This document shows positions 16,951-25,863 of a DNA stretch of 33,792 nt, in pieces (position 1 is the first letter of the stretch; the number at the start of each line of letters is the position of its first letter). The notes below the pieces were generated by a model, which saw only the letters and a program-made list of their open reading frames with translations, made no database searches and was not told where the DNA came from. Made by a program: the position numbers and the translations under genes. This DNA is from Planctomycetaceae bacterium. Its GTDB lineage: Bacteria > Planctomycetota > Planctomycetia > Planctomycetales > Planctomycetaceae. Where the stretch lies: contig PBOJ01000003.1 of assembly GCA_002724315.1 (NCBI GenBank), positions 4,942 to 38,733 on the forward strand. The letters are read 5' to 3'.

Positions 16951-16981
16951 GTGACGGGAAATCTCCGCAGTTCGCTATAAT
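16951..16981 (+). promoter_or_regulatory. Promoter candidate for the five-gene cytochrome/DUF1501 run
   Basis: A perfect TATAAT at 16976-16981 stands 63 bases before ATG 17045. The best -35 match is GTGACG at 16951-16956 with a 19-bp spacer, which is weak. Position right after the CocE-like stop and before a long co-directional run supports a primary promoter. Confidence 0.45.
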
Positions 16982-17044
16982 CAGCGACTGCTGACCGTCG
17001 GCCGTTTGGTGAAGCCGATTCCTGTTTTCAACGCGTTGTTTGTC

Positions 17045-20000
17045 ATGACATTGCACCGAAGCTGCCTGTTGTTGACGGTTGCCGCCTGGACCCTCGTGTT
17101 GGGCCCGTCGCGAGGCATTGCTGCCGGGAAAGTCGATTTCCAGAAGCAGATCAAACCGATTCTGGCCAAACACTGCACCGGGTGTCACGGTGTCAAGAAG
17201 CGTGAGGCAGGGTTGCGGCTGGACTTCCGCAAACCGGCTTTCGCGGGTGGCGATTCGGGTGTGGCGATCAGAGCGGGAAAGCCCGGGGCCAGCCTGTTGT
17301 TGAAGCGGATTCGTTCGGCCGATCCGGATGAACGGATGCCGCCGAAAGGGAAACCGTTGAGCGAAGTCCAGATCGGAGTGATCTCCCGCTGGATTGCCGA
17401 AGGGGCCCAGTGGCCCGACGACGGTGGTGCGGGCAAGCTGCAAGTGGATCACTGGGCGTTCCAGCCCATCGCTCGCCCGGTGGTGCCGAAAATCGGCGGT
17501 CCTGGTGTTCGAAATGATGTCGACCGCTTCGTGCGTGCAAGGCTGAAGGAGCATCGGCTGAAGGCCTCGTCGGAAGCCGACCCCAACACGTTGTTGCGGC
17601 GACTTCACCTGGATCTGACGGGGATCCCGCCGACGCCTGCCGAAATCCGGGCGTTCCTGGCGGCTCGTGATAAGAACGCCCAAGCCGCTTACACGGCTGT
17701 CGTTGATCGATTGCTGCAATCACCTCACTTCGGAGAACGCTGGTCGCTGGAATGGTTGGACCTGGCCCGGTATGCCGACAGTGACGGCTATGAAAAGGAT
17801 CTGCCCCGGCCGCACTCGTTCCGCTGGCGCGACTGGCTGATTGATGCCATCAACCGCGACCTGCCGTTTGACCAGTTCACCGAACAGCAGATAGCCGGTG
17901 ACCTGCTGCCGGGGGCGACCGACCAGGTGCAGCTGGCGACCGGGTTTCATCGCAACACGCTGACCAATCGGGAGGGGGGCGTCGACCAGGAGGAGTACCG
18001 GGTGAAGGCGGTCGTGGACCGCGTCAACACGACGTTCACCGTCTGGATGGGCCTGACGGTCGGCTGCAGTGAGTGTCATTCGCACAAGTACGATCCGATT
18101 TCCCAGCGCGAGTACTACGGGCTGTTTGCCTTCTTCAACAATGCCGATGAGAAGGACATCCAGGTCGCACCGTCGGCAGCGGCCCGGAAGCAGTTCGAGA
18201 AGAAACAGCGAACGCACCGGCAAAAACGGGCTGCCATTGAAGCCCGGATCGAGAAGATGAAGCCGGAACTGGACAAGCGCCAGCGACGATGGGAATTGTC
18301 CCTGAAACGGAAAGGTGTCGGGTGGCACGACCTTGAGAACCCGAAACTGACATCGTCGTCGGGAGCTGTGCTGAGAGTCGAGAAGGACCGTTCAGTGCGT
18401 GTTGTTGGTGATCCGGGCGAAAGCGATACGTACACGATCGAGGCAATGACCCAACTGAAGCGGATCCGGGCGATTCGCTTGAACGCGTTGTCCGACAAGA
18501 CCCTGCCGGCGAAGGGGCCCGGCCGGGCTGCCGACGGTCGCTTTGTGCTGTCGAGCCTCGCCGTCGGAATCTCGGATTCAGCCGACGGGAAATTCAACGG
18601 TCTGCCACTGAACAACGCTCGTGATGTTGATAGACCCGGTGACGCGACGGTCGGCCGATCACTGGTCGGCGATTCGGCTGATGGATGGAATCCTCCGCCC
18701 GGCAAGTCGTCGACGGCCGTTTTCGAGGTGGCCTCGGCAGTCTCAAAAATCGACTGGGTGGGCAATCCACTCCCGGGTGGCATCCAGGACGGGGCTGCCC
18801 AGGTGTTTACCGTCTACGCGGGGTCACCGGCACCTTCCGCCGGAACGATCGACAGATTTCGGTACTGGTCGAAGTCGAAAAAGGGAGCGGCTTGTGGGTT
18901 CTACTTGCTCAGGCCAGATGCTGCCGGGGGATTTCGGGTCGTCCAGAAACATGACGTTGTCTCAAAAGGCGTCAACGGGAAGCTCGTCGAAGTGGTGCTT
19001 CCCCAGGCCTGGGATGTGCAACGCGGCGACCTGCTGGCCAATTCGAGTAACGGTGGGCCCGGATATCGTGTCGGGCCTTCGACGGACCTGGTCTATTTTC
19101 CCGTCAAGAAGTTTCCCGGAAAGGGTGAGACGGTCGTTCTGGGCAAGTTGACGCGGTTCAGAGAATCCCGCATGTACTTTCTCCAGGCGCACTTTCGGCC
19201 GGCGGTGACAGTCGAACCCGACGAACTGAAGAATGCCGACGGGACCGTGCGGCGAGTGCGAATCAAACTGAAGCACGCGTTGGGGAAGCTGTCGCTGGGA
19301 AGATTCCGAATCCAGGTCACCTCCGTTGACGATCCACTGGGCCTCAACAACAAGCGATCAACCCCGGCCAAGGTCTTGCAGATCGTCAACATTTCGCCAG
19401 GTGATCGGACGCCGGCACAGCGCGAGACAATCGGCGACTACTACCGGTCCATCGATTCGGTCGTGGCCCCAATCCGCAAGGAACTGGCTGAGCACAAGAA
19501 AACGGCCCCAAAACTGGCCACCACCACAGCCCATGTGATGACCCGTCGCGGCTCTCCCCGTGAGACCCACATCCACAAGCGGGGGAACTTCCTGGACCGG
19601 GGGGCCCGCGTCAACGTGCACACACCCGCATTCCTGCACGAGTTGAAGCCACGAGGCGAATTGCCCGATCGGCTCGACCTGGCACGTTGGATCACCAGTC
19701 CTGAGAATCCACTGATGGCCCGCGTGGCCGCCAACCAGATCTGGAAGCAGCTCTTCGGACGTGGTCTGGTCACCACATCCGAGGACTTTGGGTCGCAAGG
19801 GGCTCCACCCAGCCACCCAAAACTGCTCGACTGGCTTGCGACGGAATTTCGTGCCCTGGGATGGAGCCGCAAGAGATTCATCAAACGGATCGTGATGTCC
19901 GGCACCTACCGCCAGTCCTCGGCAAGAGTCGCCGAGCAGGTGGACCAGGATCCCCAGAACCAGTGGTTGTCACGTCAGAACCGGTTTCGGCTCAGTGGCG

Positions 20001-20590
20001 AGTTGATCCGTGATCAATACCTGGCCATCGCCGGAACACTCAACCCACAGGTCGGAGGTCGAAGTTTTCGGCCACCGTTGCCTCCGGGGGCCAAGGCCAT
20101 TCAGTTCGTCAACAAGTGGGCCGAGGACAAGGGGCCGGAACTGCGCCGCCGCGGTCTCTACATCCACCTGCAGCGGAACCTGATGCTGCCGATGCTGATG
20201 ACTTTCGATCGCCCGGACGGGATCGTTACCTGCACTCGCCGAGAGCGATCCAACACGCCGTTGCAGGCGTTGACATTGCTCAACGGGTCAATCTTCGTGG
20301 ACGCCGCCCGCCAGTTGGGAAGACAACTGGCACAGGCTGAGGGGGCGTCGAGTGAAAAAGTCCGTAAGGTCTACCTGCGGGCTCTGGGCCGCGAGCCCAA
20401 CGAATTTGAAGCACGACGTGTGCTGGAACTGCACTCGAAACTGTCGAAACTTTTCCGGGACGATCAGAAAGCGGCCACACAATTGACCGCCGGTCTTGAA
20501 CTGCAAGGCCGGACCGTAGTCGAGGTGGCCGCCTGGATCACTGTGGCCCGGACCGTGTTGAACCTGGATGAAGTGATTACCAGGGAGTAG
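17045..20590 (+). CDS. PSCyt1-DUF1549-DUF1553 protein with large central insertion
   Basis: A 1181-residue exported protein (signal peptide about 1-27, ending GIAAG). Order of parts: planctomycete cytochrome domain with haem site CTGCH (44-48) and ERMPPKGKPLS; DUF1549/PSCyt2 (about 159-370) with LTGIPPTPAEI and a second haem-type motif CSECHSHKYDP (341-351); a charged helical stretch (about 375-425); a beta-rich insertion (about 430-790); then DUF1553/PSD1 (about 870-1165) with LARWITSPENPLMARV and NTPLQALTLLN. The insertion makes it about 360-420 residues longer than the two paralogues in this window. ATG 17045 is preferred over TTG 17006 because it gives a clean leader. The DUF1501 gene follows after seven bases. 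The role is unknown; haem binding is inferred from the motifs. Confidence 0.92.
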   Translation: MTLHRSCLLLTVAAWTLVLGPSRGIAAGKVDFQKQIKPILAKHCTGCHGVKKREAGLRLDFRKPAFAGGDSGVAIRAGKPGASLLLKRIRSADPDERMPPKGKPLSEVQIGVISRWIAEGAQWPDDGGAGKLQVDHWAFQPIARPVVPKIGGPGVRNDVDRFVRARLKEHRLKASSEADPNTLLRRLHLDLTGIPPTPAEIRAFLAARDKNAQAAYTAVVDRLLQSPHFGERWSLEWLDLARYADSDGYEKDLPRPHSFRWRDWLIDAINRDLPFDQFTEQQIAGDLLPGATDQVQLATGFHRNTLTNREGGVDQEEYRVKAVVDRVNTTFTVWMGLTVGCSECHSHKYDPISQREYYGLFAFFNNADEKDIQVAPSAAARKQFEKKQRTHRQKRAAIEARIEKMKPELDKRQRRWELSLKRKGVGWHDLENPKLTSSSGAVLRVEKDRSVRVVGDPGESDTYTIEAMTQLKRIRAIRLNALSDKTLPAKGPGRAADGRFVLSSLAVGISDSADGKFNGLPLNNARDVDRPGDATVGRSLVGDSADGWNPPPGKSSTAVFEVASAVSKIDWVGNPLPGGIQDGAAQVFTVYAGSPAPSAGTIDRFRYWSKSKKGAACGFYLLRPDAAGGFRVVQKHDVVSKGVNGKLVEVVLPQAWDVQRGDLLANSSNGGPGYRVGPSTDLVYFPVKKFPGKGETVVLGKLTRFRESRMYFLQAHFRPAVTVEPDELKNADGTVRRVRIKLKHALGKLSLGRFRIQVTSVDDPLGLNNKRSTPAKVLQIVNISPGDRTPAQRETIGDYYRSIDSVVAPIRKELAEHKKTAPKLATTTAHVMTRRGSPRETHIHKRGNFLDRGARVNVHTPAFLHELKPRGELPDRLDLARWITSPENPLMARVAANQIWKQLFGRGLVTTSEDFGSQGAPPSHPKLLDWLATEFRALGWSRKRFIKRIVMSGTYRQSSARVAEQVDQDPQNQWLSRQNRFRLSGELIRDQYLAIAGTLNPQVGGRSFRPPLPPGAKAIQFVNKWAEDKGPELRRRGLYIHLQRNLMLPMLMTFDRPDGIVTCTRRERSNTPLQALTLLNGSIFVDAARQLGRQLAQAEGASSEKVRKVYLRALGREPNEFEARRVLELHSKLSKLFRDDQKAATQLTAGLELQGRTVVEVAAWITVARTVLNLDEVITRE

Positions 20591-20597
20591 GTGAATT

Positions 20598-22055
20598 ATG
20601 AGAACTCGTTTGTCTCAGAAATGGAACCAGTTCGAGCAGACGCTCGCTGATGCCACGCGTCGTGATTTTCTGACGTCCAGTGCCAACGGACTGGGGGGCT
20701 TGGCCCTGTCGGCTCACCTGGCCAGTGAACTGGTTGCCGGGGAAAAGGGGGCTTCGCGGACCGATCCCCTGGCTCCCAGGTCGGCACACCTCAGGGCCAA
20801 GGCCAAGGCATGCATCTTCATCTACCTGGCCGGTGCCCCAAGTCACCTGGAACTTTACAGCCCAAAGCCGAAGCTCAAGCAGTTCAATGGACAGCAATTG
20901 CCCGATTCGCTGACCAAGGGGATCCGCTTCGCATTCATCAACAAGAACGCGAAATTGATGGCCTCCAAGCGACCGTACAAGCAGTACGGTGAAAGTGGCA
21001 TGTGGTTCACCGATCGTCTGCCTCACGTTTCCCGCCATGCCGACGACATCTGCATGATCCAGACCATGCATTCGGAGGCCTTCAACCACCACCCGGCGCA
21101 GATGTTGATGTGCTGTGGCCAGCAGAAGTTTGGCTTGCCGAGTGTGGGGGCGTGGTTGAATTACGGGCTGGGGGCCCCTTCGAAGAACCTTCCCGGTTAC
21201 ATCGTGCTGGCCGCCGGTCCGGCCGCACGGGGCGGGGCAACACTCTATTCCAGTGGGTTCCTGCCCTCGACGGTCGCCGGAGTCCTGTTCCGATCCAAGG
21301 GCGAACCTGTCCTGAACCTCAATAATCCGAAAGGGTTGACCTCAGCCGCTCAGCGAATTTCTCTTGACGCCCTGAAGGATCTCAACAAAAGACGCTTCGG
21401 GTCGTTGGGTGACCAGGAGATCAACAGCAGGATTTCGGCTTACGAGCTCGCTTTTCGCATGCAGACGGCGGCTCCGGACCTGATTGATCTTTCTGGTGAG
21501 ACCAGGCAGACCCTCGAGAGTTACGGTGTGCAGCGAAAAGGGGTGCCGGGAGACTTCTCGAGAAACTGTCTGCTCGCTCGCCGAATGGTCGAACGTGGCG
21601 TGCGGTTCATCAACATCTTCCACGGTGGCTGGGATGCCCATGGAGGGTTGGAAGGCAACGTGGCCAGCAACTGCAATGTTGTCGACCAACCGGTGGGCGC
21701 GCTGTTGGCCGATCTGAAGCAACGGGGCATGCTCGATTCGACACTGGTCGTTTGGGGCACGGAGTTCGGTCGAACACCCCTGGTCCAGGGCAAGGACGGT
21801 CGGGACCACCATCCACATGCGTTCCCGATCTGGATGGCCGGTGGTGGCGCGCGTGGGGGATATACCCACGGCCGCACCGATGACCTGGGATGGTCGATAC
21901 AGGAGAATCCCGTTCACATCAACGATTTCCAGGCGACGTTGATGCGGTTGTTTGGGATCGACGACAAAAGGTTGATCCACCGATTCAAGGGGCTGGATTT
22001 TCGCCTGACCGGTGTGGGGGAGAGCGGGCACGTGGTTAACGACTTGATTGGCTGA
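20598..22055 (+). CDS. DUF1501 family protein with Tat-type leader
   Basis: A 485-residue protein. The leader TRRDFLTSSANGLGGLAL is a classic twin-arginine signal, so it is probably exported folded, with its metal or cofactor in place. DUF1501 motifs are GAPSHLELYSPKP, GWDAH (Trp345, Asp346, His348), EFGRTP (from Glu389), GRDHH (401-405) and MAGGG. These resemble the metal-ligand pattern of the alkaline phosphatase/sulfatase superfamily, but no enzyme activity is established for the family. ATG 20598 comes seven bases after the stop of the cytochrome/DUF1549/DUF1553 gene, with GGGAG upstream, so the two are translated from one message. It is the canonical partner of that gene. Confidence 0.94.
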   Translation: MRTRLSQKWNQFEQTLADATRRDFLTSSANGLGGLALSAHLASELVAGEKGASRTDPLAPRSAHLRAKAKACIFIYLAGAPSHLELYSPKPKLKQFNGQQLPDSLTKGIRFAFINKNAKLMASKRPYKQYGESGMWFTDRLPHVSRHADDICMIQTMHSEAFNHHPAQMLMCCGQQKFGLPSVGAWLNYGLGAPSKNLPGYIVLAAGPAARGGATLYSSGFLPSTVAGVLFRSKGEPVLNLNNPKGLTSAAQRISLDALKDLNKRRFGSLGDQEINSRISAYELAFRMQTAAPDLIDLSGETRQTLESYGVQRKGVPGDFSRNCLLARRMVERGVRFINIFHGGWDAHGGLEGNVASNCNVVDQPVGALLADLKQRGMLDSTLVVWGTEFGRTPLVQGKDGRDHHPHAFPIWMAGGGARGGYTHGRTDDLGWSIQENPVHINDFQATLMRLFGIDDKRLIHRFKGLDFRLTGVGESGHVVNDLIG

Positions 22056-22056
22056 A

Positions 22057-23322
22057 ATGGCAGCGGCGACGTTTCCCTTCTGTTGGATGTTTCTGATGCG
22101 GATCGGACGACTTTCCTGGCTGGCCCTGCTGAGCGTGGCGGTGTGTGGCGCCGTGCCCAACGTCACGCTGGCGGCCGAGGCCGAATCGGTTGGGGAAATC
22201 GTGTCCCGTCTGGTTTCCGCCTCGCGGATTTACGACAAGCGGCAGATGCGTTCGGCCTCTGATCGACTGGTGGAGATCGGGGCGGAGGCCGTGCCGGGAT
22301 TGATGTCGGTTGTTGACGATGTCGATGACAACGTCCGCTGGCAGGCGATCGCCGCCCTGGGCCGAATCGGCCGTCCGGCGGCAAGCGTTTCGGTTCCCCT
22401 GATGACAGCCGCCTGTGCCGACAGGGATGCTGATGTGCGTGGGGCAGCGGCGGTGGCCCTGGGCCAAATGCGAGTGAAGGAGGTGGCTGCGGTACGGGCT
22501 GTCAGATTGCTGAGACGCGACGAACAGCCGATGGTCCGGGCGGATGCATGGTGGGCGTGGTGGCAGGCGACCGGTGACAGAAAAGCGATTACTGAGCTTG
22601 TTGACCTGCTGTCGGCCAAGGACTGGTTGGCCAGCAGTCACGCCTCCCATCACCTGTCGACTGTCGGGACTCCGGCTGTGAAGGTGCTGGTCGAGAAAAT
22701 GATCGCCGGGCCATCCCGAGACCGTCGACAAGTGGCCGAGACACTTCGCCGGATGGGGCCACGAGCAGTGACGGCGATCCCGAAGCTCTTGCGTGTGCTG
22801 GATGGAAAAGATAGGCACGTTGCCGCTGCAGCTGCCAGGGTGCTGGGGGCGCAGGGGGCGGCCGCAGTCATTGGTCTGCGAGACCGTCTTGACGCCCCAC
22901 GAGCGGACACTCGACGTTTGGCGGTGGTGGCACTGGGAGAAATTGGCCCACCAGCGTCATCGGCGGCCGGCAAAATGGCCGGACGATTGGAGTTCGTTGA
23001 TGGCCGAGAACTGCTGCAACTGGTGACCGCGCTGGGCCGGATCGGTTCGAAGGCAACTGTCGCTGTTCCTGGTCTGGTTGTGGTACTGAAACACAGCCAT
23101 CGCGATTCGCGAGGGGCCGCTTGTGAGGCCCTGGGACGAATCGGGTCGGCGGCACATGGTGCGACCGAGGCATTGTCAGCGGTTGCAGAAGGAGATCCTG
23201 TGGATTTCGTCCGTCGTGCCGCACAGCGAGCCAACGCGGAAATCATCAGGCAACGGGCTGGCCAGGTGGCCGAAAAACTGAATCCGGAAACCAATCCGGT
23301 CCCGGACGACCTACGAGAGTGA
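22057..23322 (+). CDS. Exported HEAT-repeat protein
   Basis: A 421-residue protein with a hydrophobic leader (RIGRLSWLALLSVAVCGAVP, about 15-34, cleavage near TLAAEA) followed by HEAT-like helical repeats across the rest. Repeat cores such as VRWQAIAALGRIG, VRGAAAVALGQM, VAAAAARVLGAQG, RRLAVVALGEIG and RGAACEALGRIG recur every 30-40 residues. Such solenoids bind proteins and have no catalysis of their own. Start choice: ATG 22057 is one base after the DUF1501 stop (TGAAATG), implying coupled translation; ATG 22096 would give a shorter leader and is also possible. It lies between two cytochrome/DUF1501 modules with seven bases to the next gene, so a scaffold or partner role for them is a reasonable inference. 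Confidence 0.85.
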   Translation: MAAATFPFCWMFLMRIGRLSWLALLSVAVCGAVPNVTLAAEAESVGEIVSRLVSASRIYDKRQMRSASDRLVEIGAEAVPGLMSVVDDVDDNVRWQAIAALGRIGRPAASVSVPLMTAACADRDADVRGAAAVALGQMRVKEVAAVRAVRLLRRDEQPMVRADAWWAWWQATGDRKAITELVDLLSAKDWLASSHASHHLSTVGTPAVKVLVEKMIAGPSRDRRQVAETLRRMGPRAVTAIPKLLRVLDGKDRHVAAAAARVLGAQGAAAVIGLRDRLDAPRADTRRLAVVALGEIGPPASSAAGKMAGRLEFVDGRELLQLVTALGRIGSKATVAVPGLVVVLKHSHRDSRGAACEALGRIGSAAHGATEALSAVAEGDPVDFVRRAAQRANAEIIRQRAGQVAEKLNPETNPVPDDLRE

Positions 23323-23329
23323 CAATTCC

Positions 23330-25789
23330 ATGCTGACGACTTTGCGTGCGGGGAGATCCTGGGGCCCGGTGGCCGTTCTGGCTGTCGTGTGGTCTCCACT
23401 GTTGAGAGCGGCTGAGCCAAATGGGCCGGTCGATTTTTCCCGCGAGATTCTGCCTGTTCTCTCGGACAAGTGCTTCGTCTGTCATGGTCCGGCCGGAGAA
23501 GCCAGGGAGGCGTTGAGGCTGGATTCGTTTGCCGCGGCGACCGAATCGCATGAGGGACGTCAGGCGATCGATCCCAAATTTCCCGGAAAGAGCCAGATCC
23601 TGGTGCGGATCCATTCGGCCGAGGAACCGATGCCACCTGCGGATGCCGAGAAACAGCTGACCGCTGCCGAGAGAGAGTTGTTGGATCGGTGGGTGCGTCA
23701 GGGCGGCACGTACGCCACGCACTGGTCCTTCGTGCCACCAAAGAAGACCGAGCCGGATGTCCGTCGTGAAGGGCAGCACATCATTGATGACTTCATTGTC
23801 TCCGGATTCGGTCGCCGTGGAGGCGATTTCTCGCCGGAGGCCGATCGGCGGACGCTGGCCCGTCGTGCCGCGCTGGTGTTGACCGGGTTGCCGCCAGACC
23901 CCGGGACATTGTCTGGGTTTCTTTCCGATCGTCGACCCGGCGCCTACGGACGTTTCGTTGACCGGTTGCTGAAACATCCGCGGTACGGAGAACACCAGGC
24001 CAGGTACTGGCTGGATGCGGTGCGGTACGGTGATACACACGGATTGCACCTGGACAATCGGCGAGCGATTTTTCCCTTTCGGGACTGGGTCGTGATGGCA
24101 TTGAACCGCAACCTGCGGCTCGACAAGTTCATCACCTGGCAGTTGGCCGGTGATCTGCTGAAGGACCCAACTCTCGAACAACTGGTGGCGACGGGATTCG
24201 TGAGGATGAATCCGTCGACGGCTGAGGGAGGGGCGATTCCGGCCGAGTTCCAGGCCAAGAACAACTTCGATCGGGTGGAAACGCTGGGGACGGTCTTCCT
24301 GGGGATGTCGCTGACATGCGCAAGGTGTCATACCCACAAGTACGACCCGATTCCTCAGAGGGAGTATTACCGCCTGCTGGCGTTCTTCAACAGCACCGCT
24401 GAAGCGTCGATGGATGGGAACAAGTACGAGTACGGACCGGTCATTCGGGCTCCGGGAAGCTTGATGGCGTGGCGGACCTGGGACAATTTGCACGTCCTGA
24501 GGAAGGACCTTCTGGCGCGAAGTGCCAAGAATTTGAAATCCCTGGAATCGGCGAGTCCCAAGTACCGGAAGGACTGGACGGCCGCCAAGCCGGCGGATCA
24601 GCTGGTCCGAGTAGCTGATCCCAAGGGGCCGTTTGCCAAACTGAAACTCCATAAGCAGGCAACAGAACTGGTCAAGCGAGTTGCGGAGGTCCAAAAGGGA
24701 TTCACGTCCACCCTGGTGGCCCGTGATCTGCCCAAGCCTCGGATCACGAAGGTCCTGGAACGGGGCGAATACAATCGTCCCCAGGGTGATGAACTCAAGC
24801 CGGGGATACTGACCGTGATGGGGGCATTCCCCGAAGGAGCCCCGCGAAATCGGCTGGGCCTGGCCCGCTGGCTGACCTCGCGGTCTCACCCGCTGACGGC
24901 CCGCGTCCTGGTCAACCGCATCTGGCAACGCACATTCGGCTATGGGTTGGTTCGGACGCCCGAGGACTTTGGTCTCCAGGGGCAACAGCCGACACACCCT
25001 CAACTGCTCGACTGGCTGGCCGTCGAGTTGCACGACAGCGGGTGGGACCTGAAACACATGCTGCGATTGATGGTCACCAGCCGGACGTTTCGGCAGAGTT
25101 CGGCGTGGCGCGAGGGGATGGAGGATCCGGAAAACCGTCTGTTTGCTCGTGGCCCCAGTCATCGGCTGGACGCCGAGGTGATCAGAGACATGGGGCTGTG
25201 GGCCAGCGGACTGATGGTGTCGCAGGCTGGCGGGGAGGGGGCCAAGCCGTACCAGCCGGGAGGACTGTGGTCGGCGCTGATGCACCCGGCCAGCAACACC
25301 AAGCTCTACGTCGCGGACAAGGGGGCGAGACTCTATCACCGCAGCCTTTACGTGTACTGGAAGCGGACCAGCCCTCACCCGATGATGACACTCTTTGATG
25401 CTCCCAGCCGCGAATCGAGTTGTGTTCGACGGTCCCGGACCAACACGTCGTTGCAGTCCCTGGGGCTGCTCAACGAAACACAGAGAATGGAGATGGCACG
25501 CGTTCTGGCAGGGCGGCTGTTGCGTGAGGCCAAGGATGATGACGGTCGCCTGGACATGCTGTTCGGCCTGCTGGCATCCCGCGATCCCAATCCTCGAGAG
25601 CGTGCCGCCTGCCGGAAACTGCTCGAGGTGATGACAGCACGATTTGCCAAGTCTCCCAAGGATGCCCAGGCGCTGTTGTCGACGGGGGCGTCAGCTCCTG
25701 ATGCCAGGCTGAACGCCACGGCACATGCTGCGTGGGCGCAGGTGGCAGTGACCGTGTTGGCCAGCGATGTGGCCATTCTCCTGTACTAG
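23330..25789 (+). CDS. PSCyt1-DUF1549-DUF1553 protein
   Basis: An 819-residue exported protein (leader about 1-27, ending LLRAAEP). The N-terminal cytochrome domain has CFVCH (48-52) and EPMPPADAEKQLT. DUF1549 (about 147-350) has LTGLPPDPGTLS, YGEHQARYWLDAVRYGDTHG and a second motif CARCHTHKYDP (330-340). DUF1553 (about 500-790) has LARWLTSRSHPLTARVLVNRIW and NTSLQSLGLLN. It lacks the long central insertion of the paralogue at 17045. ATG 23330 is seven bases after the HEAT gene's stop, and a DUF1501 gene follows after 74 bases, so it is the first half of the second module of the run. Haem attachment at both CxxCH motifs is expected from sequence; the catalytic role is unknown. Confidence 0.93.
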   Translation: MLTTLRAGRSWGPVAVLAVVWSPLLRAAEPNGPVDFSREILPVLSDKCFVCHGPAGEAREALRLDSFAAATESHEGRQAIDPKFPGKSQILVRIHSAEEPMPPADAEKQLTAAERELLDRWVRQGGTYATHWSFVPPKKTEPDVRREGQHIIDDFIVSGFGRRGGDFSPEADRRTLARRAALVLTGLPPDPGTLSGFLSDRRPGAYGRFVDRLLKHPRYGEHQARYWLDAVRYGDTHGLHLDNRRAIFPFRDWVVMALNRNLRLDKFITWQLAGDLLKDPTLEQLVATGFVRMNPSTAEGGAIPAEFQAKNNFDRVETLGTVFLGMSLTCARCHTHKYDPIPQREYYRLLAFFNSTAEASMDGNKYEYGPVIRAPGSLMAWRTWDNLHVLRKDLLARSAKNLKSLESASPKYRKDWTAAKPADQLVRVADPKGPFAKLKLHKQATELVKRVAEVQKGFTSTLVARDLPKPRITKVLERGEYNRPQGDELKPGILTVMGAFPEGAPRNRLGLARWLTSRSHPLTARVLVNRIWQRTFGYGLVRTPEDFGLQGQQPTHPQLLDWLAVELHDSGWDLKHMLRLMVTSRTFRQSSAWREGMEDPENRLFARGPSHRLDAEVIRDMGLWASGLMVSQAGGEGAKPYQPGGLWSALMHPASNTKLYVADKGARLYHRSLYVYWKRTSPHPMMTLFDAPSRESSCVRRSRTNTSLQSLGLLNETQRMEMARVLAGRLLREAKDDDGRLDMLFGLLASRDPNPRERAACRKLLEVMTARFAKSPKDAQALLSTGASAPDARLNATAHAAWAQVAVTVLASDVAILLY

Positions 25790-25863
25790 ACACTGCGGGC
25801 TTGGTCCCGCTCCGATTCCATCAGGTTTCTCTGAATCTCAAAGATCCATCCGGTGTGAACGCC

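Noticed and set aside
16055..17719. 554-codon minus-strand open frame across the CocE gene end and the next gene start
   Set aside because: It covers parts of two well-supported plus-strand genes and the promoter candidate between them; its composition is typical of antisense shadow.
23246..25378. 710-codon minus-strand open frame opposite the second cytochrome gene
   Set aside because: It mirrors a gene with clear PSCyt1/DUF1549/DUF1553 motifs; high GC codon bias keeps the antisense frame open, and the translation is rich in Arg, Pro and Gln without any motif.
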